This document shows, piece after piece, positions 1-13,969 of a DNA stretch of 64,000 bases; positions within the stretch are counted from its first letter, which is position 1, and every line of letters begins with the position of its first letter. The stretch spans positions 498,001-562,000 of the forward strand of contig JAQFVV010000073.1 in assembly GCA_028023455.1 (NCBI GenBank). The letters are read 5' to 3'. The DNA comes from Epiperipatus broadwayi. Taxonomy: Eukaryota > Onychophora > Udeonychophora > Euonychophora > Peripatidae. The notes beneath the pieces are model-generated. The model saw only the letters and a list, made by a program, of their open reading frames with translations, did no database searches and was not told where the DNA came from. Position numbers and translations under genes: made by a program.

Positions 1-3000
1 AATGGCTTATTAAAGTAAATGATTAATTTTGGTTTCGTAAACAATATTAAATACCATTAAATTTATTGAAGACAATAGCTTCTTTATGCACTTGAATTGA
101 TTTTTTTAGATATGTTAAAGTATCTATTAAAATGTTTATCAGTTGAAATGTTATTTGCTTAATTAAAAAAAAACAAAAAAACAAATTTGATTCTACTTCC
201 AGTTCGAGTCACAAAATATCAATCTCTTTCAGAATATAATCTTTATTTGAGGCATGTGTTCTGGGACTTCTTTAAATTACTTATTTGACTATATAACTAT
301 TATGTAATGAAAAAAACGATCATCATATAAATGAGTAAAAGGCCTCATGATGCTGAGAAGTGCATCTACTTACCATAGGATTTGAATTTAGGTTAAGTAT
401 TTTTTCAAAAAACTTAGACTAAACATCCAGTATTAGTTGGTAAATGGGATTCTAATTATCCTTTGTTAGAAAATAATTCAAGAATGAAATATGTTCACAT
501 TCTTAACATGCAACCATTGGCAAGCATGATAAATCCTGCCCTCTTCATTCTATGAGGGGTTGTTGAAATAATATATGCCCCACTGCCAGATATTTATTAA
601 AATGACTGCTTTAATTGTTACATTTATATGACAAATATAAAAAAGAAGTACCATTTCAACATCAAGTGATGCTTTTTGATTTGTATAAAATTTATACAGA
701 GAAGATATTTATTAAATAATTTCCAGAAATTCTCATGATTATTAATTACTTCAAATTTTAATTACCTTTGGGTTGTGATTTTGAGAGTAAAATTTTTGTT
801 GTTAAGAATGTATTAGCAAAATCATAAAAATAATCGCTCACTAAAGCTAAATTATTGTCATTTTTATTATTAAGGTTATTCAATGAATTAAAGCATTATT
901 AATTTTTGATTAAAGTAGATAACATAAACTCAAATGAGATGATATTTAGGACAAACATACTGGTAACATGGATAATGTTGTTTTGGTTTAATTTCACAAT
1001 TGTATAGAGATAGCTTATATTAATGATTAATACTAATATAAAAATCGTGAATATGACATGAAAGCATTGAAAATATACTTGGTGTTAATAATTCAATTAA
1101 CATATTTAAATTCATGTTTAGTTTTTCTTTTTATATTGCATTAATAATTATAGGAAAGTATTAAAATATATTTAATTATATTAATGATATATTTATGCTA
1201 GATTGTTTGACCAAAGACAAGTTATAGTTAAAATACTGTAAAATATGATAATACTTCACTACTATCAATGGTAGTTGTCCATAGCTTGCCAGTAGTTATC
1301 ATAATTTATTTTAGCATCTCACATTTGGAAACATATCAATAAATAACTAAAGTCTTTACTAAATTAGAATGGTTAAAAAAACTTTGAAGAATTTTTTAAG
1401 CTAATTAATAAATTTTACTATAATAACTAAATTTTATAAATAAATAATTTATAGATAAAAATATTTATATTGGTAAGTATGTTATTTTTAAATTGTAAAT
1501 TAGCAATAGCTATAATTGTAAATGGATAACACCATCTGGAGTAATTAGATAAAATAGATTTTAATAATTCATTTTCTTAGAAAAAGGAGAAGGGGTGCTC
1601 ATCATGATTACCATTTACAGTTGTGAGCCATTTTCCATTCTTACTTTACTTTCTAACTACAAATATATGAATATCCATTTACTGATTAATATTAGATGGA
1701 TAAGTGAATCATCCATATGTTCACATTCGGAAAAAAATTCAAATATGTTGAAAAATTTCCAAGTTCATTTTAACTTGAATTTGAACATAGTGCTGGTTTT
1801 GAGTTGATATTTAAGATCTAGTATCTCAATGTTCTAGCTTTTCACTGAGGTGAGCCATAATCTCAAAAACAATTGGACTGGGGATAGGAATGTTCCAGAT
1901 AAAAATGTTGAATATTTTCTCTTACTGCACTTACCAATTAAGAGCTTGTTTGAGCTACTGGTATGCTCTCTATATTATATATTTTAAATACAAGCTTATA
2001 AAAACAATGTCATGCTATATATACATTTGAAATGAAGACTTATAACACTCTGTAGTAACTATTTTAAAATACTCTCTAACCTTAACAGGAATAAACCAGC
2101 TATTTATTCCCTTGCCTCATTTACTAGTATTGTAAAGTGTCAAGTTTTAGACATCTGCATAACAGAATCCAGGCAGAGTGACCAAAGCTGACCAGAGTGG
2201 GATGGTAAAGTCGCAAATCTGACCAGGCTTCAACTTCTTTACCAGTACTCCATGACCTAACACCTTACAAATGACATACCTGAGATTACACTCAGCAGCC
2301 AGCATAGGGCAGGAAGAAACAAAAGATTCAGGGATTTAAATGCACATAAATTAACTAAATCTACTTAACTAATGATATAGCATTGGAGGTCACATTCATA
2401 ATTCATCATCAGTGCTAGATCACTCATCTATATTAGATATATAGCTAGGGTTGAATTGGGTTGAACTTAGGCAATGAGAAATCAACTGAAACCAACTTAA
2501 TTTAAATATATATTTATTTGTTGAATAATATAAGAAATATTAACAAAAGAACATAATTTCAGGCATGGTAAATGCATGCAGACCTTATGGTGGATGAGAA
2601 CATTACCAAATTATTTTCATCTTACATATTAATTAACAGGTGTGAGTATACAAATGATCACTTTTGTTATGCCTACAAGAAAGGCCAACTCCTAAATTTA
2701 ACATTATGGTTGCTCTTTCATAAATAATTACACTAGCCCTTGGTAGATTATTCATTACAACACTTATACTACAGACATATTTATAAGTAACATATGAGGA
2801 TATAAACCAGATTGCTGAGATAGATTGAACTTAGGAAAGGTTCAGACTAATGCTGAATATGAATTAAAGAGGAGGTAGAATTGGCTACTCTAGATCACAA
2901 ACAAGAGCTATAGCACTGGCAAATAATATTATGGTGTCACTCTATGGATCGATTATTCTGGGTCAGAGCATTCTACTGTGCACAGTGTGAACATTCTGAG

Positions 3001-4035
3001 TTCAAGGCTGGATATCTGGAATACTTGCCAATATTCAACTTAAGGTCTTATCAGTGCACATACCTAAAAGAAGAAAATGGGATGGTCTTACTGAAGTACC
3101 ATTTTGAGAGAGGCAGTAAAACATTAATTATTATTTATATTTAATCAATATCTGATCCACCAAGCAATAAAGATATAACATTTAAATCACATTGGTTCAG
3201 CTAATAGGAGACAATTCTTAACTAGCATTATATATATCTACACTATCTAAGGAATAAATATATTTAACTGTTGTTAACATTTTCAATCTACATTATAATA
3301 ATCAATTAAGGCGAGAAAAGTATATTTGAAGGGGTTTTACTGAAATATTAACAAATAAATATACTTTCTCATCATCCTAAGGCTAGCCCATTACTTATTA
3401 ACATTTTTTTAAAATCATAAGACAAATTTACGAGCAAACCACATTATGCATTTATATTAAATAAATATTTAATTGTAATAACAACTACAAAGTGATTCAT
3501 TATTACTCTGAATATAGGATTTCAAAACAGCATGTGTGCATAAATGGTGACATTAAGAAATAATTATATGAACATAATTTTAATTATTTCTTCTAGAAAC
3601 TTTACTAACTTTAAAAGTTCACCATCTCAAAGCATTGACATATAATAAAGATATAAATTACATTTCAAATAATAAAGAGAAGTACAGGCACAACTGTAGT
3701 AATACATAATTAGGATTGAATAAGACATTTGATTTAATAAAATAAACTTATAAGCATAGGTGGACAAGGTACATATTTTAAAAAGATTAATTAATTTAGA
3801 TAAAATTTATAATAACATTAATTTGAACATTCATAAGTTAATTTATATTTTTAGCTAGTTTTAGATTTAGAGTTTTAAAATTAAATAACAATTAATACAG
3901 AGCTCTGCAGTTTCGGCTTTATATTACTGGTTATTTATTTCAGCTGGAGGCATAGGCACTTGATGATAGACTTCCTTGAGCAGGCTTCTGGTGTCTTCTC
4001 TCTCTTCTTACAGTAGGCTATTGCTATAGAATTTC
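1..4035. other. AT-rich gene-free region
   Basis: No open frame here resembles a known protein and none is longer than about 70 codons. Two patches are less AT-rich than the surroundings (about 2150-2330 and 2880-3100) and look like old unclassified repeats, but I found no second copy in the window. No RNA gene or clear regulatory site is visible. Confidence 0.6.
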
Positions 4036-4040
4036 AACTT

Positions 4041-4072
4041 GTAATCTAGTGGTTAAGGCATCAGATGACATT
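4041..4072 (+). repeat. tRNA-like A-box remnant (possible SINE head)
   Basis: The string CTAGTGGTTAAGGC resembles a tRNA D-arm and polymerase III A box. No convincing B box follows at the right distance. It may be a decayed SINE head or a chance match. Confidence 0.25.
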
Positions 4073-4139
4073 AAACCCCATCATTGTATCATAGAGAAAC
4101 AGCAAAACCCTGTCTTCCCTAGCCAGACATGTTGAAAAA

Positions 4140-7100
4140 CAGAGTGACATGAAGTGTATTAGCAAATGCTATTACAAAAATTGGAATCCTCTCCTCAAGC
4201 TTAAAAATATGGCCTATTTATATCTTTTAGATTCAAGAACTTACTCATGGAGAATTTATTTTGCCTGAAAGCCCATTAACTAAAGGAATTACATTAGATT
4301 GCACAAGTTGATTTTAATCTTTTGTTTAATTTTTCAAGGTGTTATAAATTTTCCCCAGGCTGTTTTTACACATCACATCAAGCATTATTGCAAACCACTA
4401 ATACAAGTTTAAATGAAAATGTTGAAAGAAAAGGTTTACAAACAAATAAATATATCTTCTTCTTCATAGAGGCAAGATGGAAATAATAATTTTATATTAG
4501 AATGAGTATATCATTACAATAATTAATTTGCTGTACTATATTTGATGTGATACAAGGAAATTGTGCCTTCAACCATATTAAACCATTTTACATATATATA
4601 TGGTTCAAGTATTTTGGCATTTGTAAAATTTAAAAAGTAAAATCTAAAACAAATTATCAGTAGATCCAGTTTGTTTGTTTTTTTGGTTAGTATAATTTAT
4701 TTTTTGGAAATGTACAATGAAAATTATTCGTGTTGATGTTATCTATTTAATTTAATTAAAGAAAAATTGGAAAGAATATAAGTGCATAAGATTGTTTATC
4801 CAGATAATTAAAAGAAAGACATTAAGCTAATTAAAGATGGCAGACATATTTTATAAAAAAAGAGTAAAAATTACTAAAGAATGTACAAGATTATCAACTT
4901 GTATTTGTAATAAAGCAAAAGATAAAAGTCAATGTGCAGAAGTCTAAAAACTGACCCAAGGCTATATAAAACCATCTAAACTTCAAACTCGGTCTTATAT
5001 TGTTCTTTAGTGGTTCTCCTGAATAGAAAAATTGTCTCTATCCAGGATAGAATACTCATCTACTTAACTAATTCATCATGTGGGAATGAACTGGAGCATT
5101 TGCGGAGTTGAAGAGGTCAACCCAAAAAGCTTTCATATTTAGCTTTAAAGGACAGAGCAGGAACAAAAAGGATGTAAACAGTGATTAAAATCAACAGCCA
5201 CAAGCTCATTGATCTCAAGAAATACATGCATGCTACCCTAATCTATACTTGCCAGTAAGTTACTATTATTCATACCTGATTTATGATTAAATTAAATGTT
5301 TGCAAATTAATTTTAACTATGAAGCTTTAAATACTGATACATTTACTATTTATTATTCAAAGAGTCATTCATTTTATTTATGGATTAATTTATAAAAGAA
5401 GTGAAATATCAAGCATTTAATTATTTAATATTTTTATCTGGATGTGTATGTGTATGTTCTTTACAATTTATTAGTAATTTGTAATTTATCATTTAATAAT
5501 TTTAATTTGTGATAATAAAATATTTACCTCTAATATCAACTTTTCATTGTATGTTATTGATTGTAGGTTATTTAGATTTTATTATACAAATGATTGTTTT
5601 AAAAATGTATAATTACCTATGCCAAAATGTTTATTTTAATTGACACACACTGAATAAAATTCTATAACGTTTAATTTACAAAAAAACAAAAAAACAAACT
5701 TAACCCCCAATCTTTTTAGTTATATGCTTCTTAATTTATAATATGTGATATGTAAATAAATCATTTATTTTATATAGCACAATGTTTATAAACTGTAATA
5801 TTTAAACAGCATTAAGCTGTTGCACATGCGCTTTGCAGATTTTAACTATAAATGAATGAATACTAACACTTCAAACACATGATAAAGTCTTTGGAAAAGA
5901 TAGAGTGGCCATCTATCTTTTTGAATCCAATGGTGGATATCAGCCGTTTCAACCCTGGCACTCTTTTTAAATAAATGTAAAACTGATTCCACCGGTGATG
6001 AAAATCGTAATAAATATTAGGTCAAGTTAATCAGGAAATATAACTATGTTCTTGAAATGTCTGAATTCCTATATGGACTTTTTCATAGTTTGATTAACTT
6101 GTACTTTATGGGATATAAAATAAAGGCCTAAATCTGAATGTTAAAATCCACTTGTGAATGTTACAATATTTCAAAAGAATAACTTGTAGGAATTGAAATG
6201 GCATTAATGGAGATAATATTTACATTTTATTAATAAATCTCCTACTAAATTTATTTTAAAAATTGTATTTTTATAATAAATATTATACTTGCTTGAAAGA
6301 TTTGTGGTAATGGTTGGATAAAGATGCTAATATTTTAAAAAGAGCATAGCTAATGTTCATTATTAAAGTGTAAGTAAAAGTCTTTAATTATCCTACTAAG
6401 GGGCAAAATCCAAAAGACACTTTTAAAAGAGTATCAAATTTTCAAATAATGGGGTTAAAGTGTTTTCTAATATTGTTCATGGATTAGTTAAAAGTAACTT
6501 GTTAACCATTCACTGATCAATATTAATTATAAAAATATAAACTTTAACTCGGACTGTCAAAGGTCGGTTAAACTCATACTGTTTAAATAAACAGACCATA
6601 TTAAAGATTTTATCTATACGGTCTTCATATATTTATGATCAATATTAAATATTTAGTTGTAATAATAAAGCCAATTACATAAAAGAAATAATCACATACA
6701 TTTATGCAGATCCATATTCAAGTCATAAACGTGACAATTATGTACGCTAACATTACATTATGAGAAGCATCACAAAATATAGATATTGGAGATCTTAATT
6801 AATTTGATTCAATATCTGCTTATTGTGATGATTGATACACTACATAATTTAGAGGAGGTATATAGTGAAGAATTCTAGAATTCACTGTCCACATATTGTA
6901 CTTTAATTTTGTCTGTGCTTAAACTGAAGTCCTAAGCAATAAATAATTGGATTATTTTTACAGCAACTAGTATGTTTCTTTTGTCATAAATAAAAGTATT
7001 TATTCATGGATCCAACTATTTATGGTGACAGAGTTTATTCAATAAAAACAACTTTGTCACTTTGAAAACATTCACATGTATTGTCTTTCATTATAAGGAC

Positions 7101-7500
7101 ATGAATTTTCATATTTCCAAATTTATAGTCAACATTATTTTTAATCTGGTGGTAAACCATGGAAGCCAAGTCACAGAGCATATTTTGAATTTATTTCTAT
7201 CTAATTAGCTGTATAAGAAAATTGTAAAATCATTTACATCTGTTGTATAATAATATTGAATATAATAATCACAACATAAGTTTTAAATAGCCATTATACA
7301 GAAAAAAACTATTCAGAAACTTTCCATAATGGAAGTAAAAAAAATCATTACTTGTCAAATGAATCAAGAGTCATTTAATACGGAATTTAGTGGGTTTTTT
7401 ATTATTTTTTTACTATGAATATCTTCTGTAATTGAATGTCTATCAGATTTGGGTATGGGTATCTATCCATATCCTAAACTTTCATGGAAATTGTCAGGTG
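4140..7500. other. AT-rich gene-free region
   Basis: Only short frames without recognisable domains. Slightly GC-richer stretches at about 5000-5260 and 5890-6000 could be eroded repeats. I see no structure or second copy in the window that would identify them. Confidence 0.6.
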
Positions 7501-7523
7501 ACTGAAACAATTACCAATTTTTA

Positions 7524-7597
7524 TGCAGATTTGAACCTAGGTCTTAAACTGACCAATAAATATGCTGATCAGTATAATATGAAGCCTTAATCAAGTC
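7524..7597 (-). repeat. tRNA-like SINE head, second family
   Basis: On the minus strand an A-box-like GACTTGATTAAGGC is followed about 45 bases later by a good B box, AGGTTCAAATCTG. The total of 74 bases matches a tRNA body. The internal arms do not fold cleanly, so this is not a functional tRNA. It is probably the head of a SINE whose body continues toward lower coordinates. Confidence 0.4.
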
Positions 7598-7619
7598 ATA
7601 TATATATATATAGTTTATT

Positions 7620-8330
7620 GAAAGTATTTTTTAACTTTTTGAATGAATTGAAATTTTAGCAATTCAAATGAAATTTCAACATTTCAACCTATGACCTTTT
7701 AAGCTACAATCAATTTTTTAAAACACGAGATTATTAAGGTTAGAATCAAAGCAGTACTGATTCAAACCAAATATATTAGAAATTCACTTAAAGTTATGGC
7801 TTTTAAATAAACTTTCTTTTTTTACATATTGTAGATGATGATGCAAATTATAGTTAAAATGAACTATAGACTTTTGACTCTTGGTCAAGTTTACTAATAA
7901 AATCTAAGATAGAAAATTGTTTACTACATTTTTTGGGAAAAAATTACAATACTGAAAAAAAAAATCATGAAAACAGACTAAACAAAAAAAAAATATTGAA
8001 GAAAAATTTCTAAAAGATAGTAAATAGAAGTTTTTTTTAAAGTATATATGAAAGTCAATTTTTTATTTTTTAAAAAAGAAAAGATCAAAAGCAAAGGAAA
8101 TATTGTTTCATAATCACAATTTATATAAAATAACGTATATATCAAATTTAGAATTATAAATTACAGTAACTTCTAAGTAATTAATAAAATAATGTACACA
8201 CAATAAGCAGAAAATAGATCGAACACACTAATTTAATATATAGAATTTTCATAATTTCTAATATAGTACTTATTATATCCCTACTATTTTAATGTTTATA
8301 TTTATAGATCCATAACAAATTTAAGCAATG
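7620..8330. other. AT-rich gene-free region
   Basis: A- and T-rich DNA with several short homopolymer runs (7955-8070) and no recognisable gene, repeat or signal. Confidence 0.6.
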
Positions 8331-8434
8331 TTTTTTTTTTTAAGTGTCATAGCATCGGCCGGGACACGAACCCGCAACCCGGGCAACTGCCTGCAAGTGA
8401 AAGGCAGTCACGCTGACCTCTCGACCACCAATGC
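8331..8434 (-). mobile_element. tRNA-derived SINE, copy 1
   Basis: Minus-strand positions 8434 to 8351 read as a tRNA-like molecule with an A-box region (TGGTCGAGAGGTCAGCGTG) and a strong B box (GGGTTCGTGTCCC). It is followed by the short tail GATGCTATGACA and an A-rich run (seen as T at 8331-8340). The same head and tail recur at 29.5 kb and 37.2 kb, making a dispersed family of about 90-110 bases. The anticodon arm is distorted by extra bases, and the GC content is far above the flanks. I found no exact target duplication here. Confidence 0.75.
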
Positions 8435-8439
8435 ATAAT

Positions 8440-10480
8440 GAGCGCAATTCTTTTGTGCATGTGCTAGATAGCATATTGGTTTATCAAAGACTGGGTAGTG
8501 ATATAAACATCTTTTTTGTCTCCTTTGTTTGCCATATTGTCTTCAGTTAATTAAGCTGATATAGAGTTCAATCATCACAAACTTTTCATATTATCACTCA
8601 TCTTCATCTGCTAACTGCAACAGTGGAATTGTATTTCTGCACCTAATAATTTTAATTTCTTGACATGTGTTCACATATTTTCACTATTGAAAAAACAATG
8701 ACGAAAACAGGTTTAGTAAACTTTAAGTCATTGGTTATGATCTTTACACAGGGTATAAGTCATATTGAAATTGGATCTAACAGGAATTTTATGATTACAT
8801 GTTTAGATAGCCCTATTTTATATTCTCCTACCTACCATGCTATTACATTAATGAATTTGTTAAATTATTTATCACAGCAATATAACTAAATGTATAAAAA
8901 GATATAATAAAGATAGCAAACAGAAAAAAATGATAGTATGGATTTTATTTTTTTAAAGTATAAGTAAATGAAATGTAGGACCATTACTCAAGATGAACTC
9001 ATTGAGATATTATCAGAGAAGAGCACTTATATTAAAGAAATTATTAAGATTTAATTGATAAACCTCTCTTGATGAAATTCTTATATTAGAAAAGAAAGTT
9101 TAATAAAACATATAAATGTCTAAAAGTATTATTGGAAGGACAGATTATTGAATAAAATATAAGTGCATGATATTTGAGTCACATTGAAGCCTAATTTGAT
9201 ATCTTTTATTTTTAGAAATTTTAGATCTATTGGTGAAAGATATGTGTAGTGATATCAGTGGCAATTTTTTTATTATTTATGCTTCAGAATTCAAAGGAAA
9301 ATAATTTTTTTAGAGATTTTAATGCATGAATTAATAAAACAGATAACAATGTAATATTTTACCCATAATTATTAAAAATGTTATTAGCTCTGTGAATTGC
9401 AATGATGGGATCTATTTAATTTTTTCATAATATTTGAACTAACTATCAAAAGACCTTGTCCTATAACACAACTTTGATCCTCTTATGCTTAAAACAATAT
9501 AATATAATATGTTTTCTAATAGTTAGAAGTCAGATTACAAATAAAGCTCATATTATATAAGCAGTTATAAGTTCTGATAGTTGGAGATGTTTTGAACTAT
9601 TATTTACTATAGTTCAGTTATTACTTGATTAAAAGTAGGCTCTATCTTCTTAAACATATTGCTAAGACATGGCAACTATTAAAATTACCAATTTAGGTTT
9701 TCAATATTGTTACCATGTTATGGATATAGTTATCTTAAGGAGTATATTGTGGATTACAAAGAGTAATTTTTTTTTTGAAAATGACTTTATTGTTATTATT
9801 AGTGATTTGATTAAAAGAATAAATTAGGTATTTCTGTTTAACAGAATATTATATTTAATGTGTTTCAAAACTGACAAGAATACTGAAAATATTTTGATGA
9901 ATTATGTAGTTTGTGGTAATTTTTATATTGTTTTTCAATGCATTACAAGTAATATGTGGATTTAAATAACTAATCATAATTCTATTTAAATCCATGAATG
10001 GCACTATGTTTTATAATAATTATGATATTTAGAAGATATAAATAGTATTTTGATTATTTTGAAATAATAATCTGATAACTAAGATAGAAGTTTTTAATAC
10101 TATAATTATCCAATCTAATCATTTGATTAGACAAAGATTTATCCACCTAAGTGAAATTAAAGCAACCCTTTAAAATGATACATTTGTTCTTTCTAATGGC
10201 AAACCTAGAAATATTTAAAAATATATTAATGAATGTCAGTTTCAAAAGAATTAGATTTTTTAAAAATACAGAAACCCATGATATTGTCCTATCTGATCTT
10301 AAAGATACTTCTAGAACTTAATTTTATAAAAATAAATGCAAATTAAAAAAAGATTTCAGTAATTGTTATGGATCAACATCTTTGTTAACTGAAATGCAAA
10401 TAATATTAAAAGATTTGTTGGATATTTTATCAGTGATTACTAAAAAATAGTTTTAGAAAAACAAAAAACACTATAGATGT
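8440..10480. other. AT-rich gene-free region
   Basis: Only short, domain-free frames, including one at 8665-8889 with no family resemblance. No repeats shared with the rest of the window were noticed. Confidence 0.6.
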
Positions 10481-11115
10481 TATCAAACTCATCATACAGT
10501 AGTGCTATCTAATGCATGCCTTTGTAATTAGTGGATGGAGAAAGTTTGTGTATAAAATCCCTATATAGTGCCTATTCATCCAATATCCTCAGATTACTTT
10601 CTAGCTTGTGGCTTTCATCAGTGAGAAGCTTGTATTTGAGAGCACTGCACCTAGATCTTAGGATCTAATGCAACCCTTCAACAGCTACTTTTTGCCTATT
10701 TGATTAACTATAAAGCTAAGAACCCAAGATGAGAATATCATAATATTTCCAACCCAAGCTCATTTTTTGTATAGTCATGTAGATCTGGACTCAGTTCAGC
10801 ATCCATACATTTTGGTGTCTTTGGTTTTTCAAAAACCACAGTCCCCATTATTCTATGAGCAGGATAAATAGAAAACCATCAACACATCATATTACAACCA
10901 TTTCATGTGCTTGCACATGCTGTTAATAAGAACTCCAAGCTATACAGGAAGATTTGCGCATGAGTAGGCATTAGGTAGGGAACTTATGCATCACCCTTCC
11001 TGAATCCATTAATTACAAAGGCTTGCACATGAAGATTCTACTGTATGGAGAGTTGGATACTCTTAATATCAGCATGCGCAAGCATCTAAAATATGGTGAT
11101 CATGTAAGGGTTTAA
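10480..11115 (-). mobile_element. Family C palindromic element, diverged copy
   Basis: The first 400 bases match, in inverted orientation, the segment 23620-24030. Shared landmarks include CATCAGTGAG, ATCTTAGGATCTAATGCAACC and the CAGTTCAGCA region. The right end (10950-11110) carries an inverted version of the left arm, with CTGTATGGAGAG near 11040 facing CAGTAGTGC near 10497. It has no coding capacity. The arms fold back on each other as in foldback or MITE-like DNA elements. The superfamily is unknown. Confidence 0.6.
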
Positions 11116-11119
11116 TAGC

Positions 11120-11780
11120 ACTATAGACGTATATTTATAACTAAAAAAATGGGAAAAAAGATGTTAGAACTTATATATTGCTATCTTTAACTTAGTCCAG
11201 GCATTTAATTCAAAATTTTAAAAAAAGGTTGTGTCAATGTGAAATCCTATTATATAGATTATATATAATAAATTGATGAAAGTTTTATTACTGTTGATGA
11301 AGAATCTGAAACATTTGATATTAAATCTGAAAATTAAACAAAGATTAGTGCTAATTACAACTTCATTTTTCATTTTTATGACAGCAGACATCAATATGAA
11401 TTTGGGTTTGATGGTGAATTAGTAATGTGAACTGATTTACAACAAAAGTGTTAAATTTTTTTTTACATTTATAATAAAGTGATAATGGTGTTATTTCTGC
11501 TAATTACAAGATAATTTGGAGTATATCCTTAATATTTTGAGTGCTATATATAAAGTATTTGTTATAGTAATTATAAAACTCAAATTCTTTTTCAGCCAGT
11601 AATGAAAAAACTGCAGAAATTTTACCCTGGATAATTACCAACTTGTGAATCATAATTAAATATCATGGATCTTAAAGTATAAAAAAGACTTCACTGTTAA
11701 TATTTCTGTCTTTCTAGATTAAAAGATTGGATTTTTCATTATGGTGATATATTTATATTTTTTATCTGAAACTACAGAGG
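11120..11780. other. AT-rich gene-free region
   Basis: No gene or repeat was recognised between the palindromic element and the LINE 3' end. Confidence 0.55.
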
Positions 11781-11781
11781 T

Positions 11782-13228
11782 GATGTGATGTGATGTACTG
11801 TGACTTCTTCTTAAATGGAGTCAGGAATCTTTCAGCAACTATGCCCAAAGAAATCTGTTAGCCACTTTACCTTCCCCTTCCATTCACCACCCTAAGCTTT
11901 TCCATAATCTTCTCCATTCCATTTCCACAACATAATCTTTGTCAACTCTATGGCCTTTATAGTTAAATCCCCCTTATCTTTTCCCAAACCCAGCATAAAA
12001 ACCAATAACTCACTTTCTGTATAATCACTTTGTTCATATTTATTCTTCCATAACTTCATTGTTTGTACCCTTTCTGCTTTCAAGCATTTACATTCAATCA
12101 GCAGATGCCTAATATTTTCTATACCTTTCTTACACAATTTGCATAGTAAATCACCAATATTTTCCCATTTACATGTATATTTTCTTGTTACTAAAGATCC
12201 CGTTCAAGCCTTAAACCTAAACTACTTTCCTTACTATTATCATAAATTAACTTGCACCCAATGTTCCATTTACTTCTATATATATTTGAACTATTCTTAC
12301 CATCCATACTAGTTTTCCATCTCTCCAACAGGGATCTATTTTTTTATTCCATTTCTTACCACAATAATACTCAACAATCCTCCTAACACATTCATCCCAC
12401 CTTTTATACAATTATACTGATATAAATTCTTTATCCAAATCTTTTGCATACCACATTACCTTTCTCACCCATCTTGTTATCTTCCCTTTACTCATAACCC
12501 AATTAAACACTACTTTGGCTATTCTTTTACTATCCATAAACTGCAATCTACCAAATATTTTCATTTTACTTTTTGCATCTCTCATATAAAAATGTGACCC
12601 TCCCATTTCTCCTTGAATTGCCTTCTTTGCTGTCCACATCTCTGCATCTAATGCATGTCTTCCTATTTTCCCTTTGTACTTTCTCTAAATAATATAAAAT
12701 TCCTTTACTAACACATAATGCATCATTATCATATATTAAACCTGCTACTGCAACTTCCTTCCATACAATTCTAGCTACATCATATTTATTATATGAAAAC
12801 ACTGTTAGTTTTTTTTTACCTTTTCTTTTCTTTGCTTCATTTACCAATTTTTTCTCCCATTCATCCAAGCAATTTTCCTGATTATATAAGATGATTCCCA
12901 AATACCTATATCTATCCACCACACTTAACTTTATATCTTCCAATAAAAATTCTACATCTTCTCTTTCCCCAGTATTAACCATCATTATATTTGATTTTTC
13001 TTCACTAAATTTAATCCCCATCTCTTTACCCACCCTTGCACATGCCCTCACCATAATTTCCACATCTTCTCTTCTTTCTACACACAAAAAGATATCTGCA
13101 AAAAAGAGACCTGACCAAGTATATACTCCCTTGCCACCTATTAACAGTGTCTCTATTCCTCTTCCTAGTCTTTCTATTGCTTTCTCAATTTCACAGGCAA
13201 AACTCTCAATGCAGCAGTTCCACCCAAT
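11782..13228 (-). mobile_element. Non-LTR retrotransposon (LINE-1 type of this window), 5'-truncated
   Basis: The minus strand runs from a truncated 5' end at about 13228, through RT C-terminal sequence, to a 3' end at about 11782 that finishes in short CATCA-type repeats. A fragment of the same 3' terminus recurs alone at about 37725-37770, which supports this as the true element end. Truncation at the 5' end is usual for target-primed reverse transcription. At 13230 the sequence changes abruptly into a family C palindrome. Confidence 0.8.
11892..13228 (-). pseudogene. LINE ORF2 pseudogene: end of RT domain, thumb region, C-terminal zinc finger
   Basis: Read on the minus strand, the first segment (13228-12566) contains the RT motif C region as GLFFADIFLC. 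Here the second aspartate of the usual FADD is missing, apparently through loss of one codon. It is followed by the conserved EKSNIMM and RYLGIIL motifs of the RT palm and thumb. A frame change near 12600 leads into a second segment (12639-12412) with the conserved KKAIQGEMG motif. After further breaks, a third segment (12137-11892) begins with a zinc-finger-like CKKGIENIRHLLIEC typical of LINE C-termini. The general pattern resembles LINEs annotated as tick transposons and related cnidarian elements, but I could not assign a clade. It is inactive because of the damaged catalytic motif, frameshifts and missing N-terminal half. Confidence 0.85.
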
Positions 13229-13229
13229 G

Positions 13230-13490
13230 TAAGCCAGAGGAATAAATGGGCAAGAAGTTTGTGCATAAAATTTCTACATATTGCATACTCATTCAATATC
13301 CCAAACTAGTTTCCATAAATTAGTCTAGAGATATTGGATGAGCAGACATTAAATAAAGATTTCATGCACAAAATTTCTTCTATTAATTATTCTGGCTTGC
13401 CATGGCTGGAATTTCTGCATGGAGAGTTTTGTCTTTGTTTAAAAGCTTGGGTAAGCATAGGAAATTGTGATGATGTGATGTTTAATGTAT
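13230..13490. mobile_element. Family C short palindrome
   Basis: The left part (13240-13320) and right part (13325-13410) are imperfect reverse complements, sharing TTGTGCATAAAATTTCT and TCATCCAATATC-type arms. The outer right flank (13415-13490) has GCATGGAGAGTTTTGTCTTT and GATGATGTGATGTTTAAT. The same end sequence occurs at 23550-23615, so this is a shorter member of the family seen at 10.5 and 23.3 kb. Confidence 0.65.
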
Positions 13491-13499
13491 CTTAAACTA

Positions 13500-13969
13500 T
13501 TTGTTTTTCCAATTTATTTATAGAACTGAAATCTGTTGTTCATATCAATGTGAAAATAAAACAATTAAAAATATTTAATTATAGAATGCTTCATACAATT
13601 CTAAAAATATGGTTTCATGAGCATAAAATTATGCTTCTCATCTTGATGAATATTATTTTATACAATCATATATTATTATGAATGATATTATTGTGAATGA
13701 ACATTATTTTACTGTGTATGTAATATGAATGAATAATAACGCTTTTTGAAAATAAAAATCCAGTCAATTTGAAGTTAGTATCTATGAGAAATGTAAATTT
13801 GTTAATCTTATAAACATTAATTTAAGGCAGTCTAAAGAAAGAACAAAGTATTAAAGCATATTAAAATTTAATGTTAGCTACAGTACTAAAGAATTCTTAT
13901 TTGACATAGGTGGACATATTTCTTATTCAAGGACTGCTTTGTATAGTCACTACAAAATTGATCTTTAGT
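13500..13969. other. AT-rich gene-free region
   Basis: No recognisable feature. Confidence 0.55.

Noticed and set aside
12891-13232. 113-codon plus-strand frame
   Set aside because: It is antisense to the LINE RT segment, whose minus-strand translation carries the recognisable motifs.
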